Shown here piece after piece: positions 42,157 through 50,814 of a stretch of DNA of 64,000 bases. Under the pieces are notes generated by a model. That model saw only the letters and a list, made by a program, of their open reading frames with translations. It had not been told where the DNA came from and searched no databases. Numbering within the stretch: position 1 is the first letter of the stretch; each line of letters starts with the position of its first letter. This DNA comes from CAYOSF01 sp964406605 (GTDB lineage Bacteria; Chloroflexota; Dehalococcoidia; DSTF01; RBG-16-68-14), in NCBI GenBank assembly GCA_964406605.1, contig CAYOSF010000002.1, positions 124,001 to 188,000 on the forward strand. The letters run 5' to 3'. The translations under genes and the position numbers were made by a program.

Positions 42157-42191
42157 GCTAGAAGGTTCGTCTGCAGTTGCGCCTGCAGTCT
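42157..42191. repeat. Imperfect 35-base repeat, copy 2
   Basis: Partner of 38147-38181, in the same orientation, with about 70% identical positions by eye. Confidence 0.3.
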
Positions 42192-42257
42192 ATGCCCAAC
42201 GTCTACGGAATGGGTGTCTCGTGGGCCCCTTACTCACCCTGCCGTAGGGTGCGGCTC

Positions 42258-42515
42258 TCATCGTTGGTCCTCACGCGGGTGTGGAACGTACGGATTCCTG
42301 TTCCACTCTTCTCTCAGCCAATATCGGTGCTCTTGCTCAAACAACTGGATGTCGGCGCCAGCGACTTCGACTATCCTCGCAGCCGTCGTAAACTTGAATC
42401 CGTTCAAGGCGAGAGTCTTCCATTCGTCCCTCACCACGCTGGTAACGATGACGTACTCTTCACGCTCATCTGTGTCCGACCGAAACTGCAGTAGCCAATA
42501 GAGTTGGTCATTCAT
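42258..42515 (-). CDS. Small protein, unknown
   Basis: An 85-aa soluble protein rich in aromatic and charged residues (LYWLLQFRSDTDEREEYVIV). The start ATG at 42515 has AGGAGAGG upstream at good spacing. No family recognised. Codon third positions look less GC-rich than the neighbours outside the segment. Confidence 0.5.
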   Translation of the reverse strand: MNDQLYWLLQFRSDTDEREEYVIVTSVVRDEWKTLALNGFKFTTAARIVEVAGADIQLFEQEHRYWLREEWNRNPYVPHPREDQR

Positions 42516-42629
42516 CACGCGTACCTCTCCTGCGTCGTTCCATCGCTATTCAGCACGACTTCATCCATCGTCCGTCGACACGCCCCTACGTCCAGCGGGC
42601 GGCCCAGCACGCGGCTGGCTCGGCCCCGC

Positions 42630-43016
42630 TCAATCGACAACGCGACCCGTGTTGTCATCGAATAGGTACGTGATCGTGACTTCGGGCTCACCGTCGCCAG
42701 GGTTCTTGTAGTACTCGCAGGTCACCACCCACATCTCGTTGCCGCTTCGATACTCTGCGTCAACGCACATGAACGCGCCAGTTCCGCTGGGGAATTTGAT
42801 GTCCCGAACCTGCTCCATCGTACTTAGCACGACATCAATCGCGTTGAAGCCAGGTGAGGCTTCCTGTGTTGGAGCGGGTGTGGGCGCCGTCTTGCTCTGT
42901 TCTTCCACGTACCAATGACCAACTGTCCTGTCAAGCGCCATGAAGCCCCCAACGACTGTTAGAGCCACTAGTGCTGCAGCGGACGCGCTTGTCAGTGTTT
43001 GCCACATGTTCGTCAT
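42630..43016 (-). CDS. Small membrane-anchored protein, unknown
   Basis: A 128-aa protein with an N-terminal helix (SAAALVALTVVGGFMALD), a Pro/Thr-rich linker and a ~75-residue exterior domain with two Cys (FMCVDAEYRSG, VVTCEYYKN). No family recognised. Confidence 0.5.
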   Translation of the reverse strand: MTNMWQTLTSASAAALVALTVVGGFMALDRTVGHWYVEEQSKTAPTPAPTQEASPGFNAIDVVLSTMEQVRDIKFPSGTGAFMCVDAEYRSGNEMWVVTCEYYKNPGDGEPEVTITYLFDDNTGRVVD

Positions 43017-43143
43017 CTGCTATTCGCCCAAAAGGAGTTGTGCGGCACGGCCGCCGGCGAGCAAGATACCTCGCCCGTCAAGTTCTCCCCTGTGAGTGCG
43101 ACCCAGTCGCTCAACGCGCCGAACCTGACAACTGGAAGCAGCA

Positions 43144-43740
43144 TCACTCATCAGTAGCGGCAAGGCAATCATCGATGACTCCAAGTGCGGTGATGCCCAC
43201 CGCATCGGGCCCGATGCACGCGTGTGCGAGGTGCTCGGCCCAAATCATCTCTGCCCGCCGCGTCGCGCCCATGGCAGCGTCTCGTTGCGTGCATGCTTCC
43301 TCCAAACGCCACGCCAGTCGCCCCTGCCCTGCATTGACACAGTCTTGGACCCACCCCTCGCTCCGAATCTGCTCATAATGCAGTTCTTGCTCGTAGCTGA
43401 GGCAGTCCTGGGCCACATGATCGCTTCGAATCTGATCATGACGCACCTGTTCCTCATCGCTGACCGTGTCAACGTTTCGGCCCGCCTGCAGCAGTGAATG
43501 ATTGGTGGCTAGCAGGAGATGGTGGGCACTGTACATCCCTGGCGGCGGATCAATGCGCAGAAGAGCTTCCTCTAGGGCAACTCGCTCCTCAAGCCGGAAC
43601 CAGGGCATGGTAGGGAACAACGGTTCCAGTTCGAGGGCATACGACCGAAGCTCTTGCTCTTCGGGGGATAGCCGTTCGTTACCGCACGCGACCGGAAGGA
43701 AAGCCAGCATGAGCAACCCCGCGGTCACTGCCACCTTCAC
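43144..43740 (-). CDS. Lipoprotein with short internal repeat, unknown
   Basis: A 198-aa protein from GTG at 43740: KVAVTAGLLMLAFLPVAC lipobox, then a helical, acidic body. HDQIRSDHVAQDCLSYEQE is followed by HYEQIRSEGWVQDC, a short tandem repeat with paired Cys. The frame continues upstream but with composition unlike a protein, so the lipoprotein start is preferred. Unknown function. Confidence 0.5.
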   Translation of the reverse strand: MKVAVTAGLLMLAFLPVACGNERLSPEEQELRSYALELEPLFPTMPWFRLEERVALEEALLRIDPPPGMYSAHHLLLATNHSLLQAGRNVDTVSDEEQVRHDQIRSDHVAQDCLSYEQELHYEQIRSEGWVQDCVNAGQGRLAWRLEEACTQRDAAMGATRRAEMIWAEHLAHACIGPDAVGITALGVIDDCLAATDE

Positions 43741-43849
43741 GCCTGCGGAGTAGCAGATCCTGTGACGCAATGCAGCCCAGGCTCGCGACTGCGCACGGTG
43801 CAGCGGGGCGGTTGACCACCCGTGTTGCCTGCCACCGGCCGAACGATCA

Positions 43850-44527
43850 CTACCGTCCTGCAATCCTATCGGACACCTCCCGGGCAACTGCAAAGGCACC
43901 GCTGGGTGCCACCTCGTCAGAAAACCAAAGGGTGGAGACAACGACAACGGCGGCCTCTGACCCTTCTTCTTGAATGAACATAAGGAATTCAGCTTGACTT
44001 GCCTCGCCATAGACATCCATCGTAACCTGGGCCATGCTAGCCGTGTCTGCCAGCGGTGGAACACTCCACTCGATCGCCACCTCCATCCACTGCGCCTCCT
44101 CGGGCGCCATGCCTCCACGGAGGCTCGCCAAGATCGCTTCCTCCTGCGCTTCTTGATCCCTCAGCTCGGCCCGAGCCGCCGCCTTTTCGAACTCGCCCGA
44201 CGCCACGAACATGTACAGCCAGACAAGCTCAAACGGTTGCTCGGAAACATAACACCGGACCTCGGAGAACGAAGGCCCGAGGCCCAGATCTTCGTTCCTG
44301 AAGCCCTCGTCGCATGGGTCCACCTGCCTGAACCCTGGCAGGACAGCGCTGGCATCCAGATAGTAGGCGGCATCGTCGAGGCTCATTCCCCGGTTGGGTC
44401 CCGTTTCGACCGGAGTGTCTTCTACCCCTGACCCCGGCAGCGATCCCGGTGGAGCAGACTGCTCACACGCTGACAAGAGAACAAGAAGGGATGCCACGCC
44501 CAGGAGACGAGCTAGAATGCGCACCAT
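43850..44527 (-). CDS. Lipoprotein, unknown
   Basis: A 225-aa protein with lipobox LLSAC near residue 21 and a Pro/Ser linker. The domain that follows has a helical middle (GEFEKAAARAELRDQEAQEEA) and a beta-rich C-terminus (AAVVVVSTLWFSDEVAPSGAFAVAREVSDRI). The start ATG at 44527 follows AAAGGTGG. No family recognised. Confidence 0.55.
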   Translation of the reverse strand: MVRILARLLGVASLLVLLSACEQSAPPGSLPGSGVEDTPVETGPNRGMSLDDAAYYLDASAVLPGFRQVDPCDEGFRNEDLGLGPSFSEVRCYVSEQPFELVWLYMFVASGEFEKAAARAELRDQEAQEEAILASLRGGMAPEEAQWMEVAIEWSVPPLADTASMAQVTMDVYGEASQAEFLMFIQEEGSEAAVVVVSTLWFSDEVAPSGAFAVAREVSDRIAGR

Positions 44528-44873
44528 GATGCCACCTTTCTGCGGCCACATCTTCGACTATCGTGGCCCACCATGTGATACTCGGCACGACGCCGACTGA
44601 TCTCCAGTGAAGAATCCGGGCGGCGCTGTCTGCGTGGGCACCGCGATCTCAGGCGTGACGAAGCCGTGCCCGCCCGTCCCACGACAGCCGCCTTCTACCC
44701 GAGATGCTTCTCCGCCGGTTCACCCCATTCGTGAACGCTCCGGCACTCAGCGCCTAACATCACACCCGTGTCTCGCCATGGGGAGGCGGTTGCAGCGCTC
44801 GCGCACAAGCGCCTGTGCGCCGCCATAGCACGGCGGTTGGACTTCCTCTGGCTCGAAACGCAGGGCAAGTAGC
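44528..44873. other. Intergenic stretch between lipoprotein and tRNA-Pro
   Basis: No gene, terminator or repeat recognised up to the right tRNA repeat. Confidence 0.4.
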
Positions 44874-44928
44874 GAAGGACTGGTCGGGGCGGTCGGATTC
44901 GAACCGACGACCTCCTGACCCCCAGTCA
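44874..44928 (-). repeat. Right 55-bp direct repeat (attR-like), inside intact tRNA-Pro
   Basis: Identical to 37988-38042. It covers seven bases beyond the CCA end plus the 3' half of tRNA-Pro; the remaining 5' half continues to 44959. Confidence 0.85.
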
Positions 44929-44959
44929 GGTGCCCTAAACCAAGCTGGGCCACGCCCCG
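44881..44959 (-). tRNA. tRNA-Pro(GGG)
   Basis: A complete cloverleaf on the minus strand: acceptor CGGGGCG/CGCCCCG, D-arm GCCC/GGGC, anticodon loop CTGGGGG with anticodon GGG, T-arm GTCGG/CCGAC with TTCGAAT loop, discriminator A and encoded CCA. All stems pair. Confidence 0.95.
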
Positions 44960-45014
44960 ACCGTCCCTCATGGTATCAGAGCGCCCCGAGGGCTGACAAC
45001 CGAACCAGGACTGG

Positions 45015-45842
45015 TTAGAGGACTCGCCCCAGGATGACGATGGCCAGCCCCACCGCCGTCACCAGCGTGAACTCGCCCGCCACGCGCCGGTCCAGGTGGC
45101 CGGTCAGGTGGTGCTGCACCAGACCCGTCGCCTGGTAGAAGACCAGTAGCAGGAGGATCGCCGCCAGGAATCCCTCGATCGGGATGAAGTACAGCGCCCA
45201 GCGCGCCTCCGCCACTACCAGCCCGATGGCCGCCGAGAAGACCAGCGCGCGGTACACGTCCGCCTCCGCCTCTCGGAAGACCTCTACCGCCAACAGCAAG
45301 CTGAACAGCCCGATGGCGAAGGCCGAGGGCAGGAGGTCCACATCGAACGCGTAGATCACGGCGAAGAAGGCGAACGCGGCCATGTAGGTGATAACGTTGA
45401 GCACGAACCGGCCCAGCGCGTAGGACGGCCCGTGGCTCAGCACCGAGATGTATTCACCGTAGAGCGCCGCCGCCAGCAGGGCCGACGCGCCGACGACCGC
45501 GGGCACCGTCCTGTAGCCCCGCACGACCTCCTCCAGAAAGAGGCCGCTCGCTAGCGCGAGCAGCACGGGCACGAACAGGAAGGGCGCCGTATCCGGTACG
45601 CCGGTCAGTTGCGCCCGGGGGTGTGTGCGCAGAATGCCGTCGGTTCCCAGGCCGACCAGCGCCACCACCGCCAGCAGGATCCACGGCTTGGTGGGCTCGA
45701 CAGCCAGGAACAGGGCCAGGCCGACGCCGTACACCGCGGCCAGCAGCGGAATATGCAACGAGCGCGGCACTCCGCTCAAGTCGAAGGCCGCGTGCTCTTC
45801 TTCTTCGCCCCAGGATCCTCGATCCAACGCGGTTTGAGCCAT
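45015..45842 (-). CDS. Multi-pass membrane protein, unknown
   Basis: About eight hydrophobic helices in 275 residues (for example HIPLLAAVYGVGLALFLAV, TAPFLFVPVLLALASGLFL, FAIGLFSLLLAVEVF). No transporter or enzyme motif recognised. Starts: ATG at 45842, or GTG at 45881, which would lie only a few bases after the predicted transcription start. Last gene of the leftward run that includes mfd, but it has its own promoter. Confidence 0.6.
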   Translation of the reverse strand: MAQTALDRGSWGEEEEHAAFDLSGVPRSLHIPLLAAVYGVGLALFLAVEPTKPWILLAVVALVGLGTDGILRTHPRAQLTGVPDTAPFLFVPVLLALASGLFLEEVVRGYRTVPAVVGASALLAAALYGEYISVLSHGPSYALGRFVLNVITYMAAFAFFAVIYAFDVDLLPSAFAIGLFSLLLAVEVFREAEADVYRALVFSAAIGLVVAEARWALYFIPIEGFLAAILLLLVFYQATGLVQHHLTGHLDRRVAGEFTLVTAVGLAIVILGRVL

Positions 45843-45893
45843 AACTCCCACGAACGGCGGCGGGGATTCCGTTTGCCGCACTGTCGAATTGGA

Positions 45894-45922
45894 ATTCTAG
45901 GTGGACAAACGCTGTGGGTCAA
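45894..45922 (-). promoter_or_regulatory. Promoter of the membrane protein gene
   Basis: TTGACC, 17-base spacer, TAGAAT on the minus strand, immediately before the membrane protein gene. It overlaps the intergenic region just past mfd. Confidence 0.65.
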
Positions 45923-45979
45923 ACGGAGCCGGTGCGGGATGCGTGCCCAGGAGCGGTTCTTTGTGCTTCGGCTAGCACG

Positions 45980-48900
45980 CTATCCTGCTTCTACGGTGGT
46001 CCCCGCCGCGCTCTTAGCAAGCGCCGTCATCACGTCCAGAAGCGCCTCCGGCCAACCCTCGCCCAGCGCCTCCAGATCGAGTCTGGCCTGAGCCGGCCCG
46101 GCGCGCATACCCTGAAGCTCCAGATGACGGAGGCGGTCTCGGGGTGCCGGCCCCTCGGAGACATAGATGGCCAGTTCCCTGTCTTCCTGCTGGACCGCGG
46201 AGACGCCGGCCTGGCGCGCCAGGCCCCGGATGCGAACCGCGAACAGCAGGTTCTCGGCCGCGGGCGGAGGCTGTCCGAAGCGGTCACGTACCTCCTGGGC
46301 CACCGCCTCGGCCTCGTCCGCCGTCTCCACGGCGGCCATGCGCTGATAGAGAGCGAGCCGCAGGTTCAGATCGCCGACGTAGGACGAAGGTAGGTGCGCC
46401 GTGAACGGCAGGTCGATGGCCAGCGGCGGCTGCTGGGTCTTCGGCGTCGGCGGAGGGCGTCCCTCCCGCATCGCCCGCAGCCGCTCGACCGCGTCGGCCA
46501 GGAGACGCACGTAGAGATCGAAGCCCACCGCGCCGATGTGTCCGCTCTGCTCCGCCCCCAGCAGATTTCCGGCGCCCCGGATCTCCAGGTCGCGCAGAGC
46601 GATCTGGAAGCCCGCGCCCAGCTCCGTCGCCTCGAAGATGGCCTGGAGGCGCTTCTGGGCCGGCTCGGACAGCGAATGGTACCGGTCGAAGAGGAGATAG
46701 GCGTAGGCGCGGACCGCACCACGCCCGACCCGGCCTCGGAGCTGATAGAGCTGGGCCAGACCCAGCTTGTCCGCCTTGTCGATGATGATGGTATTGACGT
46801 TTGGGATGTCCAGGCCGGACTCGATGATGGTGGTGCAGACCAGCACGTCGGTGCGGCCTTCCACGAAGTCGAGCATCGTGCGTTCTAGGATCTCCTCCGG
46901 CTGCTGTCCGTGCCCGACGGCGATCTCCGCCTCCGGCACGAGGTCCCGCAGCCGCGCCGCCACCGTGTCGATGTCGTGCACCCGGTTGTGAACGAAGTAG
47001 ACCTGCCCGCCCCGCTCCAGCTCGCGCAGGATCGCCTCACGCACTAGCCGGTCATCGTTTTCCGTCACGTAGGTCTTAATCGGAAGGCGTTGCTCCGGCG
47101 GGGTCTCCATCGTGGACATGTCGCGGATGCCACTCAGAGACATGTGCAGCGTGCGCGGGATAGGGGTGGCGGACAGCGTGAGGACGTCCACCTCCCGGCG
47201 CATCTCCTTGAGCCGCTCCTTGTGCGCCACGCCGAATCGCTGTTCCTCGTCGATGATCACCAGACCCAGGTCCTTGAAGCTGACGTCTCGCTGCAGCAGC
47301 CGGTGGGTCCCGATCACGATGTCGACCGCCCCCTGGGAGAGCGCCTGCACGATGTCGCGTTGCGCGCGCTCGGAGCGAAAGCGGGAGAGCATCTCGACGC
47401 GCACCGGAAAGCCGGCCAGCCGTTCACCGAACGTGGCGAAGTGCTGCTGTGCCAGGACCGTGGTGGGTACCAGCACCGCCACCTGCGCGCCATCCGTGAC
47501 GGCCTTGAACGCCGCGCGCACCGCCACCTCCGTCTTGCCGTATCCGACGTCACCGCATACGAGACGGTCCATGGGACGCGGTCGGGCCATGTCCGCTTTC
47601 ACCTCCCGTACGGCGGCGACCTGATCGCTGGTCTCGATGTAGGGGAATGAGGCTTCCAGCTCCTGTTGCCATGCCGTGTCGGGTGAGAAGGCGCGACCCT
47701 CCACCAGCTCCCGCGACGCGTACAGCTCCAGCAGGCCGCGCGCCAGGTCCGCGACAGCTCGACGGACGCGGCTCTTCGCGCGTGACCACTCCTGGCTCCC
47801 CAGGCGCGTCAGGGCCGGCGTCTGGTCGCCCGGCCCGACGTACCGGCTGACACGGTCCACCTGTTCCGCCGGGACGTAGAGACGGTCGCCGCGGGCGTAG
47901 CGCAGCTCGAGGTATTCACGCTCCACCCCCTCTATGCTGCGCCGCACGAGCCCGCTGAACCTGGCTATGCCGTGTTCGATGTGCACGACGTGATCGCCGG
48001 GAGCGAGTTCGGCCAGGAACTGCTCTCGACCGGGGCCCGCCCGCCTTGGCAGCCGCCGGCGCTGCTTCACGAAGCCGAAGACCTCGGCGTCGGTCAGGAG
48101 CGTCAGCGGCGGGTCCGATACGGTCAGCCGCCAGCCGTGAGCGACGGAGCCGTGGACGAGGGTAAGGCTACCGGTCCCGGCCTGCGCCTCGACGGATCGC
48201 AAGGGCGTCGCTGGCTCGCGCGTGACGGCGGCGGATACGCCATGCTCGTCTAGGACCTCCGCCAGCCGCTCCGCCTGCTGCGAAACGATGACTACCGCGC
48301 GGCCGCGCGCAACGCCTTCGGCCGCGTCCGCCGCCAGCGTCCGGAGGCGGCCTCCGTAGGCATCGGGCGGAGCGAAAGGCAGGCGCACGGAGCCGCGGCC
48401 TGCCGGCCCGGCCGCCGAGACGGCTTGCCCGGCCTCTCCGTCCATCGCCCAGCGCGAGAGTTCGAGCCGGTTCCGGTGTTGCTGGAGCATCGCCCGCAGT
48501 TCGGCGGCGGGGATGTGAGGGGAGGGCAGGCCGGCGGGCAGCTCGCCCCGTGCCTCCAGGTCGCGTCGCACCTCGTCATCCTGGGCGTCGTGCTCATCCC
48601 CGGCCTGCGCGATGTCCGCCGGCTCGTCCACCACGAGTAGCCCTGCCGCCGGCAGGTGGTCCAGCAAGGACCCACGCGCCAGGAAGGGCACGTAGAAGAC
48701 CTCTTCCGTCACGAAGTGGCCCGCCTGAAGACGCGCCATCTCCTCCTGGAACCGGTCGCGAACGTCCCGGGCGCAGCGCATCAGGTCCAGCCTGCCCGCC
48801 AGCGCGCCCACGGCGGCCGGCAGATCGAGCACCTCCCGTGCCGGGCCGATCCTGGTGGCTTCCAGCAGTTCGCTGGTGCGCTGGCTCTCAACGTCGAATC

Positions 48901-49525
48901 GGCGCAGGCTGTCGACGCGGTCGCCCATGAACTCGATGCGCAAGGGGGCCTCTCCCGTGGCGGGGAACACGTCCACGATGCCTCCCCGACGCGCCAGGTC
49001 GCCGGGCAGCTCCACCAGAGGGCCTGTCCGGTAGCCAAGGTGGAGGAGCGACGCCACCAGCGCGTCTGGCGTCGAGCGGCTCCCGACCGCCAGCTCGACT
49101 GTTGCGCCTGCCGTCTCATCTGGTAACAGCGTCCGCTGGGCGAGCGCGAGCGCTGACGCAACCACGACGCAGCCAAGTCCCTCCCGCAGCGCCTCGCCGG
49201 CGCGCAGGCGGTCCCTCAACGCCTCAGGGTCCGGCGAGAGGCGCTCGTAGGGCAGGGCATCACGTTCGGGGAAGGAGAGGACGGGAAACGCGGGGCCCAA
49301 CCATGCCTTCAGCTCCTCCGCTACCGCAAGTGCCTGCGGCGGCTTGGGCACGACGACCACCACCGGTGCCCCCGTCCCGCGGACAATGGCCGCGACGACG
49401 GCCGCCTTCGCCGCGTCGTTCACGCCGAGCACCGTCGGCTCGGTTGCGCCGGCCGGCCTTTCGCGCGGGCTCCGAAGGCCGCATGCCTCCTCGATTGTGG
49501 GGAGCAGGTTCGAGAGATCCATCAT
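45980..49525 (-). CDS. mfd: Transcription-repair coupling factor
   Basis: A 1181-aa protein. The N-terminal UvrB-like region is followed by a CarD-type RNA polymerase interaction domain (GDHVVHIEHGIARFSGL). The SF2 translocase has Walker A GDVGYGKTE, DEEQ motif IIDEEQRFG and TLSATPIPRT. Helicase C (GRVGRGAVRAYAYLL) and a C-terminal TRCF domain follow. It removes stalled RNA polymerase and recruits UvrA. The start (ATG at 49525 or 49522) lacks a strong ribosome site. Normal length for Mfd. Confidence 0.95.
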   Translation of the reverse strand: MMDLSNLLPTIEEACGLRSPRERPAGATEPTVLGVNDAAKAAVVAAIVRGTGAPVVVVVPKPPQALAVAEELKAWLGPAFPVLSFPERDALPYERLSPDPEALRDRLRAGEALREGLGCVVVASALALAQRTLLPDETAGATVELAVGSRSTPDALVASLLHLGYRTGPLVELPGDLARRGGIVDVFPATGEAPLRIEFMGDRVDSLRRFDVESQRTSELLEATRIGPAREVLDLPAAVGALAGRLDLMRCARDVRDRFQEEMARLQAGHFVTEEVFYVPFLARGSLLDHLPAAGLLVVDEPADIAQAGDEHDAQDDEVRRDLEARGELPAGLPSPHIPAAELRAMLQQHRNRLELSRWAMDGEAGQAVSAAGPAGRGSVRLPFAPPDAYGGRLRTLAADAAEGVARGRAVVIVSQQAERLAEVLDEHGVSAAVTREPATPLRSVEAQAGTGSLTLVHGSVAHGWRLTVSDPPLTLLTDAEVFGFVKQRRRLPRRAGPGREQFLAELAPGDHVVHIEHGIARFSGLVRRSIEGVEREYLELRYARGDRLYVPAEQVDRVSRYVGPGDQTPALTRLGSQEWSRAKSRVRRAVADLARGLLELYASRELVEGRAFSPDTAWQQELEASFPYIETSDQVAAVREVKADMARPRPMDRLVCGDVGYGKTEVAVRAAFKAVTDGAQVAVLVPTTVLAQQHFATFGERLAGFPVRVEMLSRFRSERAQRDIVQALSQGAVDIVIGTHRLLQRDVSFKDLGLVIIDEEQRFGVAHKERLKEMRREVDVLTLSATPIPRTLHMSLSGIRDMSTMETPPEQRLPIKTYVTENDDRLVREAILRELERGGQVYFVHNRVHDIDTVAARLRDLVPEAEIAVGHGQQPEEILERTMLDFVEGRTDVLVCTTIIESGLDIPNVNTIIIDKADKLGLAQLYQLRGRVGRGAVRAYAYLLFDRYHSLSEPAQKRLQAIFEATELGAGFQIALRDLEIRGAGNLLGAEQSGHIGAVGFDLYVRLLADAVERLRAMREGRPPPTPKTQQPPLAIDLPFTAHLPSSYVGDLNLRLALYQRMAAVETADEAEAVAQEVRDRFGQPPPAAENLLFAVRIRGLARQAGVSAVQQEDRELAIYVSEGPAPRDRLRHLELQGMRAGPAQARLDLEALGEGWPEALLDVMTALAKSAAGTTVEAG

Positions 49526-49588
49526 GCGCTGGACACGGCAAAACGGGCTGGTCGCTGGGCAACCAGCCCTCGGCCGCATTGTAGCACG

Positions 49589-49960
49589 CTAGGACCAGAA
49601 CTCGTCGGTTAGACGTTGGTCCTGCGAGAACGACCAGAACTCGGCGATTCTGCCGGCCCGGAGGTGGAAGACATCGACCTCCAGCGCGTCGTATTCCCGG
49701 TCCTTCCGGCTGCCCGTTGCCCGCAGCAACGCCACCGCATGCTCGTCGTCGGCGAGCACGCCGTGCACTTCCAATTGGATCCCGTCGAAGTAGCGCATGG
49801 CCACCAGCACGGCGTCACGGCCGCGATGCTCGCCGGACATGGGATGTCGGCCCGGCAGGTGCCAGACAACGTCTTCGTGGAACAGGTGCCTCACCGCCTC
49901 GGGCCCGCCGGTCGTGCCGTACAGCGTCCTGACAATCGCCGCGTTCGGGTGTTCCGGCAA
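49589..49960 (-). CDS. NTF2/SnoaL-like protein
   Basis: A 123-aa single-domain protein with the SnoaL pattern: N-terminal helix, FHEDVVWHLPGRHPMSGEHRG, GVLADDEHAVALL and VFHLRAGRIAEFWSF. The family includes epimerases, isomerases and non-catalytic binding proteins; the function is not predictable. It sits between pth and mfd on the same strand. Confidence 0.8.
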   Translation of the reverse strand: MPEHPNAAIVRTLYGTTGGPEAVRHLFHEDVVWHLPGRHPMSGEHRGRDAVLVAMRYFDGIQLEVHGVLADDEHAVALLRATGSRKDREYDALEVDVFHLRAGRIAEFWSFSQDQRLTDEFWS

Positions 49961-49972
49961 GGCGCGGCCTCC

Positions 49973-50614
49973 TCAGTTGAAGCGGGCCATCGCCCTCTCT
50001 ACACCATCGCTCAGCACCGCCTCGATCGTCTCGACGGCCCGTTCGACAGCTTCGTCCAACAGGTCGCGTTCCGCCGGCGGCGGGTCTGAGAGGACGTACT
50101 CGGCGACGACGTCGGTTTCGTACGATGGCTGAGCGCCGACGACCGGCCGTCCGATTCCGATGCGCAGGCGAGGGAACTGGTCGGTGCCCGCCGCCTCAAG
50201 GATGGACTGCAGGCCCTTCTGGCCGCCGTGGCCGCCGCTAGCGCGCAGGCGTGTCTTGCCCACCGGCAGGTCGAGGTCGTCGCAAACCACCAACAACTCC
50301 TTCGCGTCCTCAAGCTCCAGGCGCTTGATTAGGTTCCGCACCGCCCCTCCGCTCTGGTTGACGAACGTCCTCGGCTTTGCCAGCGTCACCTCATGCTCGC
50401 CGATCCGGCCCTGGCCGAGCGCCGCCTGCCCGCTGGTCGAGAAGTCTATGCCATGGCGACGGGCTAGACGATTCATGGTCCAGAATCCCACGTTGTGGCG
50501 GTTTCCTGCATACTCGCCTCCGGGATTGCCCAGACCGACGATGAGGCGTACGGCGGGAGGCTCCTCGGCGTCCTCCTCACGCGTACCCTCGAAGACCCGC
50601 CGAAGCCAGTGCAA
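49973..50614 (-). CDS. pth: Peptidyl-tRNA hydrolase
   Basis: A 213-aa enzyme with VGLGNPGGEYAGNRHNVGFW (catalytic His in NRHN), KPRTFVNQSGGAV, and VCDDLDLPVGKTRLRASGGHGGQKGL. It recycles peptidyl-tRNA released from ribosomes. The start is TTG at 50614 with AAGGA 7 bases upstream; the extra ~20 N-terminal residues before RLIVGLGN are unusual, so a later start is possible. Confidence 0.92.
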   Translation of the reverse strand: MHWLRRVFEGTREEDAEEPPAVRLIVGLGNPGGEYAGNRHNVGFWTMNRLARRHGIDFSTSGQAALGQGRIGEHEVTLAKPRTFVNQSGGAVRNLIKRLELEDAKELLVVCDDLDLPVGKTRLRASGGHGGQKGLQSILEAAGTDQFPRLRIGIGRPVVGAQPSYETDVVAEYVLSDPPPAERDLLDEAVERAVETIEAVLSDGVERAMARFN

Positions 50615-50814
50615 TTCGCCGTCCTTCAGCAGCGAAGCGCCATACGCGAGACGAAACGAAGGGTTGCCTGTCGCGAGAACGCGCCCTCGTACGTCGTGGG
50701 GAACACACGGAGTAGGTGTCTATCAGCCACGGTCCGATGATATCACAGGTGTTGGCTCACGACGACGGGAGACGGTGCCTCACCAGCGCAGGCGCCTTGA
50801 AGGTGCAAGGTCCG

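Larger units (their letters stand above)
41731..42257. other. 527-base region upstream of the glycyl radical operon
   Basis: No credible coding frame. It contains the operon promoter, hairpin repeat copy 2 and the second 35-base repeat. Confidence 0.5.

Noticed and set aside
38043..44873. Integrase or transposase gene in the tRNA-bounded segment
   Set aside because: No frame shows recombinase or transposase motifs; only the short tail-like repeats noted above.
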